NCBI GenBank assembly: GCA_965204695.1 | Contig: OZ242007.1 | Location: 62,001-126,000, forward strand | DNA from: JAHEKD01 sp965204695 | Lineage (GTDB): Bacteria > Pseudomonadota > Gammaproteobacteria > Arenicellales > JAHEKD01 | Direction of reading: 5' to 3' | DNA: 64,000 nucleotides | Shown: positions 1 through 8,091 of the stretch, piece by piece | Layout: each line of letters starts with the position of its first letter | Numbering within the stretch: position 1 is the first letter of the stretch | Program-made: the position numbers and the translations under genes | Notes under the pieces: generated by a model | What the model was told of the DNA's origin: nothing | Database searches by the model: none | Seen by the model: only the letters and a program-made list of their open reading frames with translations

Positions 1-887
1 CCATGAGCATGATCATTATAGTGGTAATGACTGTCTGCTTCTTGTTATCTGCCTGTACCGGTGTTGATAAAGGGATTAAAATTTTAAGTAACATTAACAT
101 GTTAACTGCTGTGGCAATTATGTTGTTTGTCCTGTTTGGTGGTCCAACGGCCTATCTGCTACAGGTATTTGTCTTCTCTATTGGGGATTATTTGTTTGGT
201 TTAATACCCATGTCGTTTAAAACTTACAGTTACACCGACTTTAGCGGTTGGAACTGGTTTCACGGCTGGACCCTGACCTATTTAATCTGGTGGTTAGCCT
301 GGGGTCCATTTGTGGGTATCTTCGTGGCTCGGATAAGTCGTGGCCGAACGATCAGAGAATTTGTTACTTTTGTTGTGGGCATACCTACTATTGCTTCCAT
401 GCTGTGGTTTGCCTGTTTTGGCGGTGCGGCCATTCATATTCAATTATTTGGTGACGGCGGTGTGGCACCACTGGTTTTCGCCGATGTGGCTGGTGCACTA
501 TTCGGATTTTTTGAATATTTCCCTGGTACTACGATTCTAAACTTTTTAGCAGTGTGCTTAATTTTTATCTTTCTGGTAACCAGTGCGGATTCAGGCACGT
601 TTGTAATCAGTATGATGACTAGCAATGGTAGCTTGAACCCTACTACTAAGCTAAAACTGACCTGGGGTTTGATCATTACAGCTTTGACTGTCTCTACAAT
701 CGTTACAGACAGTGTGGATGTGGCTAAAGCGATGGCGATTACGGGTGCAATTCCGTTCACTGTTATCATCCTTATGCAGCTAGTCGCATTTTTCAGAATT
801 GTGCGTGATGATCATGTGATTAAAGAATCCAGCACCAAGGTGCGCGAAGTCATGCCGGTTGGGCATACTGCACCTGAAGAAGCATAA
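1..887 (+). CDS. BCCT-family betaine/choline/carnitine carrier, 5' truncated
   Basis: The reading frame enters from the left edge; the first ATG in the window is at 3, but family members are 500-680 residues long and only about 294 are present, so the gene starts outside. What remains corresponds to the C-terminal half of the membrane domain. The BCCT hallmark is clear: a Trp-rich stretch around fragment residues 83-105 (GWT, WW, PFVG) followed directly by ARISRGRTIREF. The family imports glycine betaine, choline, carnitine or related quaternary amines with Na+ or H+. A lipoprotein gene follows with only 6 nt between stop and first ATG, and the ribosome site overlaps this stop codon, so the two are probably co-transcribed. 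The exact substrate cannot be read from this fragment. Confidence 0.93.
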   Translation, partial: MSMIIIVVMTVCFLLSACTGVDKGIKILSNINMLTAVAIMLFVLFGGPTAYLLQVFVFSIGDYLFGLIPMSFKTYSYTDFSGWNWFHGWTLTYLIWWLAWGPFVGIFVARISRGRTIREFVTFVVGIPTIASMLWFACFGGAAIHIQLFGDGGVAPLVFADVAGALFGFFEYFPGTTILNFLAVCLIFIFLVTSADSGTFVISMMTSNGSLNPTTKLKLTWGLIITALTVSTIVTDSVDVAKAMAITGAIPFTVIILMQLVAFFRIVRDDHVIKESSTKVREVMPVGHTAPEEA

Positions 888-899
888 GGAGAAATGAAA

Positions 900-2792
900 A
901 TGTTAAGTAAACACATAAAATATTTGACTATTGCCTTACTATCATTGGTCTTAATTGGTTGTACAGACGAAGGACCAACTTTGAAAGTCGGTTCAAAGCC
1001 TTTTGCCGAGAGCGAAATTCTGGCTGAAATGATCGCTCAACTGGCTGAAAATGAAGGCATCAATGTTGAACGTAATATTCCCTATGGACCAACTAATCGT
1101 ATCCTTCAGGCAGCTAAAGAGGGCCATATTGATATCTATCCTGACTACAATGGCACCAGCCTAATATTCCTTGGTCAGGCGCCCACCAGCGATAGTGCCA
1201 AGTCGACTGAAACTGTCAACACCTTGTTCAAGGATCAAGGGCTGGAGCTTGCGGGTGGTTTTGGATTTTCCAATGACTATGTCATGGCCATGACCGCTGA
1301 ACGTGCGGCAGAATTAGGTGTCAGTAAGATCAGTGATTTAGCTGGACTGAGTGACCCTGTCACTTTTTCAGTTGACGAAGATTTTCTACAACGTCCGGCT
1401 GACGGCTTGCAGCAGATGAACCGTCGTTATGGGATTACTGGCAGCAGTAACCTGCCTTTTCCACTCGGCTCTGAAGGTAAAGACCAAATTATATCCGCCA
1501 TGTTAGATGGTTCGGCTGATGTGGGTGAACTTTACGCTACTGACGGTCAAATTGCCGAATATGGCTTGGTTGTCCTCGATGATGATCAAGGTTTCTTTCC
1601 TGTCTATGATGCCATGCCTTTGGTACGTTCAGATGCTTTAAGCATTCCTGGTGTTTCAAGCGTATTGGAAAAACTAACAGGTACAATTTCTGCAGCAGAC
1701 ATGCAAGCCATGAACAAAGCGGTTGATCTGGACGCACAAACACCTGCTTCCGTAGCCACAAATTTCCTTGTATCCAAGGGTATGCTTCCTGAGGACGCTG
1801 GTGGTGGTGGTGCTGATACGTTACAAGTCGCAGCAGACCCAAGTGTAGGAAGCAGCAGCACTACCGCGAAGGCTTTACGTGCGATACGAGCAGGTTTTTC
1901 AGGCAGTAACTTGGAAATCGCTAATACTGAATCCCCGCTGGCAGCACTATCAGATGGCAGTGCCCGGGTAGCCATGGTTGGCACAGAATCGTTCTATAAC
2001 CTGGGCGACAGCGGTCCAGTAGCAAAAGGCAACGCTGAAGCATTTGCTGTGTTAGGCTACAAATCAGCACATTTGATTGGCCTGCGTGGCGGTGCCAATT
2101 CTATTGCTGATATGAAGAAAATTGCCACAGGCCCTGTCGGTTCCGGCTCAGCTAATGTTTTAAACATGGTTCTAAGCTCGTTAGGATCTTCAGAGAGTGT
2201 CGAGGTTGTAAATTCTGATATCAGCATTGCTGACCAAGTTGCCGGCCTGGTTAACGGTGATTCTGACGGTGTTTTTGTCATGGCACCACAAGGAGACCGT
2301 GAAGTCAGCAGTGCCTTAGTTAATGCGGCAGTTGGTTTAGTCAGCATGGATGAATGGGCTGAAGGTGGTCACACGGCTAACTTCAGTTTTATCCGCCCTG
2401 CTACAATTCCTGCCCGAACTTACAATGCCCAATATCAACCTGTTTCGAGTGTCAGCACTCAGGTTGTTCTTGCTGGTCCCGTTGAGGGAGTCCAGGATGC
2501 GGGTGAAGTAGGCCCAGGAACTACTGGTACCGGTGAAACCGGTGTGGTGCCGATTAGTGCTAGTGAAGTTGCTTCAATACGTGAAGCAATTGGAGACAGC
2601 GATGTGATAGATCCTGCTGTCCCAATTCATGCATCTTTAATACCCAATGTTGAGGTGGCGGATAAAGCTTTACCATTCAGTATCGATGTTTCAATTATGA
2701 ACATACTGATGATCGCATTTTTGGTTTGGATAGTTTATTTAGGTTTCTTGCCGAGCCCGCGTAAATTCACCCTGCCTGAAGATGGCGAGTAA
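900..2792 (+). CDS. lipoprotein with two fused solute-binding domains (OpuC/OsmF-like plus TAXI-like) and a C-terminal membrane anchor
   Basis: A signal peptide ends in the lipobox LIGC (Cys23 counted from the ATG at 894). Residues ~28-300 resemble osmoprotectant-binding proteins of the OpuC/OsmF type, with the characteristic DIYPDYNGT segment. Residues ~310-530 resemble TAXI/NMT1-type binding proteins. A Gly/Thr/Val-rich linker follows, then one hydrophobic helix (~600-622) and a short charged tail. The ATG at 900 is preferred because it sits 8 nt after AAGGAG at 886-891; the ATG at 894 is only 2 nt away from it. The protein would be anchored at both ends on the periplasmic face. It lies directly after a BCCT carrier, which normally needs no binding protein, so its partner and ligand are unclear. 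Confidence 0.82.
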   Translation: MLSKHIKYLTIALLSLVLIGCTDEGPTLKVGSKPFAESEILAEMIAQLAENEGINVERNIPYGPTNRILQAAKEGHIDIYPDYNGTSLIFLGQAPTSDSAKSTETVNTLFKDQGLELAGGFGFSNDYVMAMTAERAAELGVSKISDLAGLSDPVTFSVDEDFLQRPADGLQQMNRRYGITGSSNLPFPLGSEGKDQIISAMLDGSADVGELYATDGQIAEYGLVVLDDDQGFFPVYDAMPLVRSDALSIPGVSSVLEKLTGTISAADMQAMNKAVDLDAQTPASVATNFLVSKGMLPEDAGGGGADTLQVAADPSVGSSSTTAKALRAIRAGFSGSNLEIANTESPLAALSDGSARVAMVGTESFYNLGDSGPVAKGNAEAFAVLGYKSAHLIGLRGGANSIADMKKIATGPVGSGSANVLNMVLSSLGSSESVEVVNSDISIADQVAGLVNGDSDGVFVMAPQGDREVSSALVNAAVGLVSMDEWAEGGHTANFSFIRPATIPARTYNAQYQPVSSVSTQVVLAGPVEGVQDAGEVGPGTTGTGETGVVPISASEVASIREAIGDSDVIDPAVPIHASLIPNVEVADKALPFSIDVSIMNILMIAFLVWIVYLGFLPSPRKFTLPEDGE

Positions 2793-2816
2793 ATTTAATA
2801 GTTAAGGAGAAATATT

Positions 2817-3266
2817 ATGTCTAATTATTTAGCTGCCATCGATCTTGCTGATGAAGAATCATGGAAAGATGTGATTGGCAAGACTGTAGCGATGGCAACC
2901 GGTAATGAGGGAGCCAGAATCTATCTGATGACGGTTATCTCAGGTATTACAACTGGAATTGATCAACGATATGCCATACGTGGTGAAATGCACGGGTCAA
3001 CCGAATATCCCATGCAGGAGTGGAAGGACGAAGCGGCAGAGAAACTCAAGGAAATCGCAAGTGAGCATATTCCTGAGGATTTACAAGCAGGTGTTATCGT
3101 TGAAAATGGCACGGTTTATCGTGAAATCGTTGAAGCCGCCAAAGATTTGGATATTGATCAAATCGTGATGGGGGCGCATCGACCTTCGCTGGCAGACTTC
3201 TTGCTTGGTCCCAACTCAGCTCGAGTTGCCCGCCATGCGGAATGTTCGGTGACCGTCGTAAGATAG
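2817..3266 (+). CDS. universal stress protein, UspA family
   Basis: This 149-residue single Usp domain is of usual length. It begins with the beta-strand YLAAIDLAD and ends with the family's nucleotide-binding signature, here MGAH followed by LLGPNSARVARHAECSVTVV. The spacing is close to the G-2x-G-9x-G(S/T) ATP-binding motif, although the second Gly is not obvious. A good ribosome site (TAAGGAGA, 2803-2810) lies 24 nt after the preceding lipoprotein gene, so it is the third gene of the BCCT-lipoprotein-Usp unit. A strong terminator follows. Usp proteins are often linked to secondary and TRAP-type transporters; a role in modulating the adjacent carrier is inference. Confidence 0.92.
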   Translation: MSNYLAAIDLADEESWKDVIGKTVAMATGNEGARIYLMTVISGITTGIDQRYAIRGEMHGSTEYPMQEWKDEAAEKLKEIASEHIPEDLQAGVIVENGTVYREIVEAAKDLDIDQIVMGAHRPSLADFLLGPNSARVARHAECSVTVVR

Positions 3267-3286
3267 CAATACACAAAACAGTTATA

Positions 3287-3317
3287 AGGGGCTTTCTAAC
3301 GAAAGCCCTTTTCTTTT
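3287..3317 (+). terminator. rho-independent terminator after the BCCT-lipoprotein-Usp unit
   Basis: GGGCTTTC (3289-3296) and GAAAGCCC (3301-3308) form a perfect 8-bp stem with a TAAC loop, followed by a T-rich run. It closes the first transcription unit and separates it from the methyltransferase gene at 3419. Confidence 0.9.
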
Positions 3318-3418
3318 AGGTAGCAAAAAGCTGGCAAAAACTCATTTATTCCTATCGATATTTTTAATACAAAAAGCTAATATTGCCGCACCAGTAATGA
3401 GTTTATTAAAGGCTATAA

Positions 3419-4945
3419 ATGGTAAGGCGAGCACGCAGAAGTCCAAGAGAAACAAGCGCTATTAAGCAGCTCCCCTATCGGCATTTACGTAATCCATATC
3501 CACCTCTAAATATAGTTTCTGAGGATGAAATCGAAGCGATTCATCAAGCCTCATTAAATCTTCTGCAAAATACGGGGATGCGTTTTTTACTGCCTGAGGC
3601 GCGCGAGATCCTTAAGCAGGTCGGTGCAGAGGTCGGAGTCGGATCTGATCATGAACGTGTCAGATTTGATCCGGATTTGCTAATGGAATTAGTCAGCAAA
3701 GCACCTGCTAGCTTCACTTTACATGCGCGTAATGTTAAGCACAGTTTATTTTTGGGCGAGAACGCGGTTAATTTTTCCATGGTGGCCAGTACTCCCAATG
3801 TGTCTTGTTTAGATAAGGGCCGACGCACTGGCAACTTTGAAGATTATTGTAATTTGCTCAAGCTGGGACAGAGTTTAAATACCACTCATTTGATTGCAGG
3901 CTATCCGGTCGAGCCGATAGATTTACCTCCTAATACTCGTCATTTAGATGCCATAGCGGCTTTGGCCATGCTTACCGATAAACCTTTATATGCTTATGCT
4001 TTAGGTGATATTCGTATCAATGACGGCCTTGAAATAGCCAAAATCGTTCGAGGCATTGATGAAAAGACCTTGCGTGAACAACCATCTCTAATCACTATAG
4101 TCAACGCTAACTCTCCTTTGCAATATGATATTCCGATGTTGCTAGGTGTTTTGGAAATGGTGCGTCGTGGCCAGCCAGTTGTATTCACGCCCTTTACGCT
4201 ATCCGGCGCTATGGCACCAGTGACGGTTGTTGGCGCCTTAGTGCAACAAAATGCTGAAGCCTTAGCTGGTATCGCTTTCGCTCAAGCTGTTAATCCAGGT
4301 TGTCCGGTAATGTATGGTAGTTTTACCTCAAACGTCGATATGAAATCAGGCTCGCCTGCTTTTGGCACACCTGAATACACCAAAGCAACTATTATTAGTG
4401 GCCAATTAGCACGTAAATATCAAATACCATTGCGTGCATCTAATGCAAATGCTTCAAATGCACCGGATGCGCAAGCCGTTTACGAATCACAAATGTCAAT
4501 TTGGTCATGTATTAACGGTCATGTGAATTTAATTATGCATGGTTTAGGTTGGTTAGAAGGTGGACTTTGTGCCAATTATGAAAAAGTGATCCTAGATGCC
4601 GAGATGCTGCAAATGATGTCTGAGTATTTACAGCCTTTATCGTTTGCTGAAGATGAACTGGCAGTCAAAGCCATTGATGAAGTTGGACCGGGTAATCATT
4701 TTTTTCAGTCAGCGCATACAATTGAGCGTTACGAAAATGCTTTTTATAGTCCCTTGGTATCTGACTGGAGTAACTTTGAAACTTGGCAGGAAAATGGTGA
4801 GGTGACTGCTACCCAGCGAGCTAATAAAATTTGGAAGCAAATGCTGGCAGAATACCAAGAACCCGTATTAGAGCAGGATCGTGCTGAACAATTGCACGAA
4901 TTTGTCGAAGAGCGCAAAGCTGAAGGTGGCGCGCCTAGCCTGTGA
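3419..4945 (+). CDS. MttB-family (trimethylamine/glycine betaine-type) methyltransferase, non-pyrrolysine
   Basis: The 508-residue product aligns from end to end with the MttB superfamily (COG5598 type), starting with the typical Arg-rich N-terminus. The frame is uninterrupted by in-frame amber codons and ends in TGA, so this is a non-pyrrolysine member like MtgB, which moves a methyl group from glycine betaine to a corrinoid protein. Family members need such a cobalamin protein and usually a second methyltransferase; neither is in the window. A weak ribosome site (AAAGG, 3407-3412) precedes the ATG. It is followed after 9 nt by the D-aminoacylase gene and appears to head a three-gene unit. 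The substrate is unknown: a quaternary amine is inferred from the family and the BCCT neighbour. Confidence 0.85.
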   Translation: MVRRARRSPRETSAIKQLPYRHLRNPYPPLNIVSEDEIEAIHQASLNLLQNTGMRFLLPEAREILKQVGAEVGVGSDHERVRFDPDLLMELVSKAPASFTLHARNVKHSLFLGENAVNFSMVASTPNVSCLDKGRRTGNFEDYCNLLKLGQSLNTTHLIAGYPVEPIDLPPNTRHLDAIAALAMLTDKPLYAYALGDIRINDGLEIAKIVRGIDEKTLREQPSLITIVNANSPLQYDIPMLLGVLEMVRRGQPVVFTPFTLSGAMAPVTVVGALVQQNAEALAGIAFAQAVNPGCPVMYGSFTSNVDMKSGSPAFGTPEYTKATIISGQLARKYQIPLRASNANASNAPDAQAVYESQMSIWSCINGHVNLIMHGLGWLEGGLCANYEKVILDAEMLQMMSEYLQPLSFAEDELAVKAIDEVGPGNHFFQSAHTIERYENAFYSPLVSDWSNFETWQENGEVTATQRANKIWKQMLAEYQEPVLEQDRAEQLHEFVEERKAEGGAPSL

Positions 4946-4954
4946 GTTAGTTTG

Positions 4955-6397
4955 ATGCCTCGCTGTCATTTAAAAATCACTGATGCAAATATCATTGACG
5001 GTAATGGCACAGGTATTTATCAGGGTGATATTGCAGTTGAATCTGATCGGATAATCGGGATCGGACAACTGGATCACTATAGTGCTGATGAACAGATAAA
5101 CGCTAATGGTCTTAGTGTCGCTCCGGGGTTTATTGATGTTCATACCCATGATGACTCTGCTTTATTAAAAACACCGGATATGCAATTTAAAACCTCTCAG
5201 GGTGTGACGACTGTAATAGCCGGCAATTGCGGCATTAGCTTGGCGCCTTTTGAAGATCAAGGTGAGTTCCCCGCGCCCTTCCCACTGTTGGGAGAACAAA
5301 AAGATTTTATTTTTCCCAGTGTTTCAGATTATCGTAAAGAATTAGAAAACTCCCCTGCAGCAACAAACGTTGCGCTATTAGCTGGACACAGCTCATTACG
5401 AGTAAAAGCTCTGAGTTCTGGATTTGACCGCTTGGCCACAGAATCTGAAATCAGTCAAATGAAAACAGACCTCCGCTTAGCCATGCAACAGGGCTGCATT
5501 GGCCTAAGCACCGGATTGGATTATCCGCCCGCTCTACAATCCTCGACCGAGGAAATAATTGAATTGGCTAAAATACTAAACGAATTCAACTCTGCGGTCT
5601 TTACATCTCACATTCGTGATGAGACTGATTTGGTATTAGAGGCAGTGGAAGAAGTGCTTGAAATTGGCAAGAAATCGAAAACATCGATAGTCATTTCTCA
5701 TCATAAATGTGCCGGCCCGAAAAATTATGGACGTAGCGTTGAGACATTAGCCAGAATTGAACTCGCTCAGAAAAATGGGCAACGGGTTGCATTAGATGTT
5801 TACCCATATATAGCCAGCCCAACCGCCCTTTTACCTCGTTTCATTGATGGTGCTGAAAAAGTTATAGTCAGTTGGTCTAAGCCTTATCCGGAACACAATG
5901 GTCGACTCTTGCATGAAGTTGCTAAAGATTGGAATTGTAGTTTTAAGGAAGCTGCTGAAAGGCTTTACCCGGCCGGTGCAATTTATTTTCAAATGGATGA
6001 ACAGGACTTAAAACGGATTATGCACTATCCAAGCACTATGATAGGTTCAGACGGGCTACCGGGCCACGAAAAACCACACCCAAGGCTGTGGGCTACGTTT
6101 CCCAGGGTCCTAAAACGTTATGTAAGAGAGCAAAAGCTGCTAACACTAGAGCAAGCTGTGCACAAAATGACCGGTTTAAGCGCCCAAACTTTTGGACTTA
6201 AAGACCGTGGTTTATTAAAGCCGGGGTATTACGCTGACATGGTAATCTTCGATCCCGATACGATTGAAGATGTGGCTGATTTTGAATACCCGGAACAGCC
6301 AAGCAAAGGCATTCACAGTGTATTCGTTAATGGCAAACCAGTTTGGCAGCAAAATACAACAACCGGAAATCGCTCCGGTCAATTTTTAACGCATTAA
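4955..6397 (+). CDS. D-aminoacylase / N-acyl-D-amino-acid deacylase family amidohydrolase
   Basis: This is a 480-residue metallo-amidohydrolase. Metal-ligand motifs are visible: VHTHDD near residue 63, the NCGIS segment whose Cys is a zinc ligand in characterised D-aminoacylases, SHIRDE, ISHHKCAG and IGSDG. It ends with the usual LKPGYYADMVIFD and VNGKPVW segments of the composite beta-domain. Such enzymes hydrolyse N-acyl-D-amino acids, and some relatives cut dihydropyrimidines or N-acyl amines. A TTG at 4952 is also in frame; I choose the adjacent ATG at 4955. The next gene, a D-amino-acid aminotransferase, follows after 4 nt, which supports a D-amino-acid substrate. The link to the upstream methyltransferase is not explained by known pathways. 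Confidence 0.87.
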   Translation: MPRCHLKITDANIIDGNGTGIYQGDIAVESDRIIGIGQLDHYSADEQINANGLSVAPGFIDVHTHDDSALLKTPDMQFKTSQGVTTVIAGNCGISLAPFEDQGEFPAPFPLLGEQKDFIFPSVSDYRKELENSPAATNVALLAGHSSLRVKALSSGFDRLATESEISQMKTDLRLAMQQGCIGLSTGLDYPPALQSSTEEIIELAKILNEFNSAVFTSHIRDETDLVLEAVEEVLEIGKKSKTSIVISHHKCAGPKNYGRSVETLARIELAQKNGQRVALDVYPYIASPTALLPRFIDGAEKVIVSWSKPYPEHNGRLLHEVAKDWNCSFKEAAERLYPAGAIYFQMDEQDLKRIMHYPSTMIGSDGLPGHEKPHPRLWATFPRVLKRYVREQKLLTLEQAVHKMTGLSAQTFGLKDRGLLKPGYYADMVIFDPDTIEDVADFEYPEQPSKGIHSVFVNGKPVWQQNTTTGNRSGQFLTH

Positions 6398-6401
6398 GAA
6401 A

Positions 6402-7256
6402 ATGACACGAACAGTTTACTTAAATGGTGAATACTTGGCTCCTGATCAGGCCAAAGTTTCGATTTTTGATCGAGGCATATTATTCGGTGATGCTGTTTAT
6501 GAAGTGGCTGGCGTTTTAGACGGCAAACTAATCGATTTCCCTAATCACATGGCCAGGCTTAAGAATTCGTTGGCATCATTGTCCATGGAAACGCCATTAG
6601 CCGAAAACGAAATACTGGAAGCCTATCGAAAATTGGTTTCACTCAATCAAATTCAAGAAGGCCTTGTTTATATGCAAATTACTCGAGGTGAAGCCGAGCG
6701 TGACTTTGTCTGGGAACAAGGATTAAAACCTACTGTTTTCATATTTACACAACCCAAACCCCGCAATGAATATCAATACACAGAAACAGGTGTCAGTTTA
6801 TTCAGTACAAAGGATCTACGCTGGGCCAGACGAGATATCAAGTCAGTTAATTTGCTAGGTCAGGTCATGTCTAAACAGAAAGCACATGAGTCCGGTGCAT
6901 ACGAAGCTTTATTGGTCGATCAGCAGGGTTTTATTACAGAGTGCGGTAGCACCAGCTTTTTTATGATTAAAAATCAAACAATTATGACTCGCCCATTATC
7001 GAATGAAATATTGCCTGGTGTAACCAGAAAAGCTATTGTTGCACTTTCGGAACAGAATGAATTGAGCATATTGGAGTCTAAGTTTACCCTTGAACAAGCT
7101 TATGAGGCAGATGAAGCATTTATCACAGGCGCATCAAGTTATGTTATTCCAGTTACTCAAATCGATGATCAAATTATCTCTAATGGTAAACCAGGCCAAT
7201 TAACTTTGAACCTAAGGGAAATCTACCTGCAAGAAATTCGCCGAACACTGACTTAA
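6402..7256 (+). CDS. dat: D-amino-acid aminotransferase, PLP fold type IV
   Basis: This 284-residue class IV aminotransferase has usual length. It contains FDRGILFGDAVYEV at residues 22-35, the Schiff-base lysine in RRDIKSVNLL (Lys147) and the cofactor-holding glutamate in ITECGSTSFF (Glu180). In Bacillus D-amino-acid aminotransferase an Arg-x-His pair binds the substrate carboxylate; here the corresponding segment reads ERDF, so Arg is kept but His is Phe. This could mean a different substrate preference; branched-chain aminotransferase or aminodeoxychorismate lyase are less likely alternatives. It converts D-amino acids to 2-oxo acids, which fits the deacylase encoded 4 nt upstream. It is the last gene of the cluster; I see no strong terminator after it. 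Confidence 0.85.
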   Translation: MTRTVYLNGEYLAPDQAKVSIFDRGILFGDAVYEVAGVLDGKLIDFPNHMARLKNSLASLSMETPLAENEILEAYRKLVSLNQIQEGLVYMQITRGEAERDFVWEQGLKPTVFIFTQPKPRNEYQYTETGVSLFSTKDLRWARRDIKSVNLLGQVMSKQKAHESGAYEALLVDQQGFITECGSTSFFMIKNQTIMTRPLSNEILPGVTRKAIVALSEQNELSILESKFTLEQAYEADEAFITGASSYVIPVTQIDDQIISNGKPGQLTLNLREIYLQEIRRTLT

Positions 7257-7351
7257 TTCATACCTTGGTATATGGGCCAGTAAATCAGAAAAATTTTCCT
7301 GTTTAGCTACACTACCAGTTTTAAATACTAGAATTAGTATGAAATATCTAG

Positions 7352-7750
7352 CTAATTTTGGATTCTCTCAAACTCAGTAATAGAATCGTCAAGTTCTTTG
7401 AGAGTAAACTTATTGTCATCAAGATACAGAATATCATTAATATCTTCCGCCTCTTCTTCGTTAGGGCTATCATACATCCAAAGAATCTGATCTGTTTTGA
7501 GTAGCCACCAACCAGAAGATCCTATGTTAGGCAAATCCCAGGTTCCATCGGCATTTATCACAATGGTCGTATCTGCTCTGCTTGAATACCACGTTCCAAC
7601 AAAATCTGCTGTTGTAAATTCAGTTTGTGAGTTTGCATTAACTGGGTACGTAGCTGAAATTAAAATCGTGATAAAAAACACGATAAATCTGTTAAAAATG
7701 ACTTGGATTAATTGTTCTTTCATTCGAAAAATTAATTTATTGTGAGTCAT
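7352..7750 (-). CDS. small secreted protein of unknown function
   Basis: The product is 132 residues. A long N-terminal region (basic residues then FIVFFITILISATYPVNA) looks like a signal peptide cut near residue 40. The mature part starts FVGTWYSS and has alternating hydrophobic strands with Trp residues and an acidic stretch (NEEEAED), reminiscent of small lipocalin-like or META-type domains, but I do not recognise a family. AGGAG lies 8 nt before the ATG at 7750 (complement of 7759-7763), which decides this start over the internal ATG at 7723. It stands alone, convergent with the aminotransferase gene. Confidence 0.6.
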   Translation of the reverse strand: MTHNKLIFRMKEQLIQVIFNRFIVFFITILISATYPVNANSQTEFTTADFVGTWYSSRADTTIVINADGTWDLPNIGSSGWWLLKTDQILWMYDSPNEEEAEDINDILYLDDNKFTLKELDDSITEFERIQN

Positions 7751-7913
7751 TGGAAAAGCTCCTACAGTTTATTTTCTTCTTTGCTCTTAAGGACACGCAT
7801 ACAAAATTCAATCAGGTGTTATCCTATTGATAGAATTTTTTTATTATGACACGAAAGTGTTTTGGGACTTTGATTTTTGAATGTTATTACGTATTTTATC
7901 TGGGCTCTAAATT

Positions 7914-8060
7914 TTAGTCAGAATGTTTCCCTAGCTGTTCGTTCACGGCCGTGTACCCCGAAATAATTGCCCCATGCACTGTAGATGATTGACCATATTT
8001 ACCAAATGTTTCACCAGCAAAATACACTTTGTCTTGTAAATGCAATAAATATGAAATTTT
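7914..8060 (-). pseudogene. remnant of a flavin-containing amine oxidase (C-terminal end only)
   Basis: Translating the complement of 8060 to 7914 gives 48 residues before a stop. They include DKVYFAGETF followed by STVHGAIISGYTA, which is the FAD-binding C-terminal signature of flavin monoamine oxidases. An in-frame TAA at 8061-8063 cuts it off upstream, and the dehydrogenase gene ends only 31 bp beyond the open part. The rest of the oxidase (about 400 residues) is gone. It probably marks a deletion that joined the dehydrogenase gene to an older amine-oxidase locus. The remaining part of the 341-bp gap (7751-7913) holds only the ribosome site of the small secreted protein and AT-rich sequence. 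Confidence 0.8.
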
Positions 8061-8091
8061 TTATTTTGAGCATTTTGAAGTTGACTTCAAA

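Noticed and set aside
1604..1984. Open frame of 126 codons on the minus strand
   Set aside because: It lies entirely antisense to the binding-protein lipoprotein gene, whose domains are well supported.
900..2792. Part of a TRAP transporter
   Set aside because: No DctQ or DctM-like membrane subunits are encoded; the neighbour is a BCCT carrier.
3419..4945. Pyrrolysine-dependent trimethylamine methyltransferase
   Set aside because: The frame contains no in-frame TAG and ends normally in TGA, so there is no place for pyrrolysine; no pyl genes are in the window.
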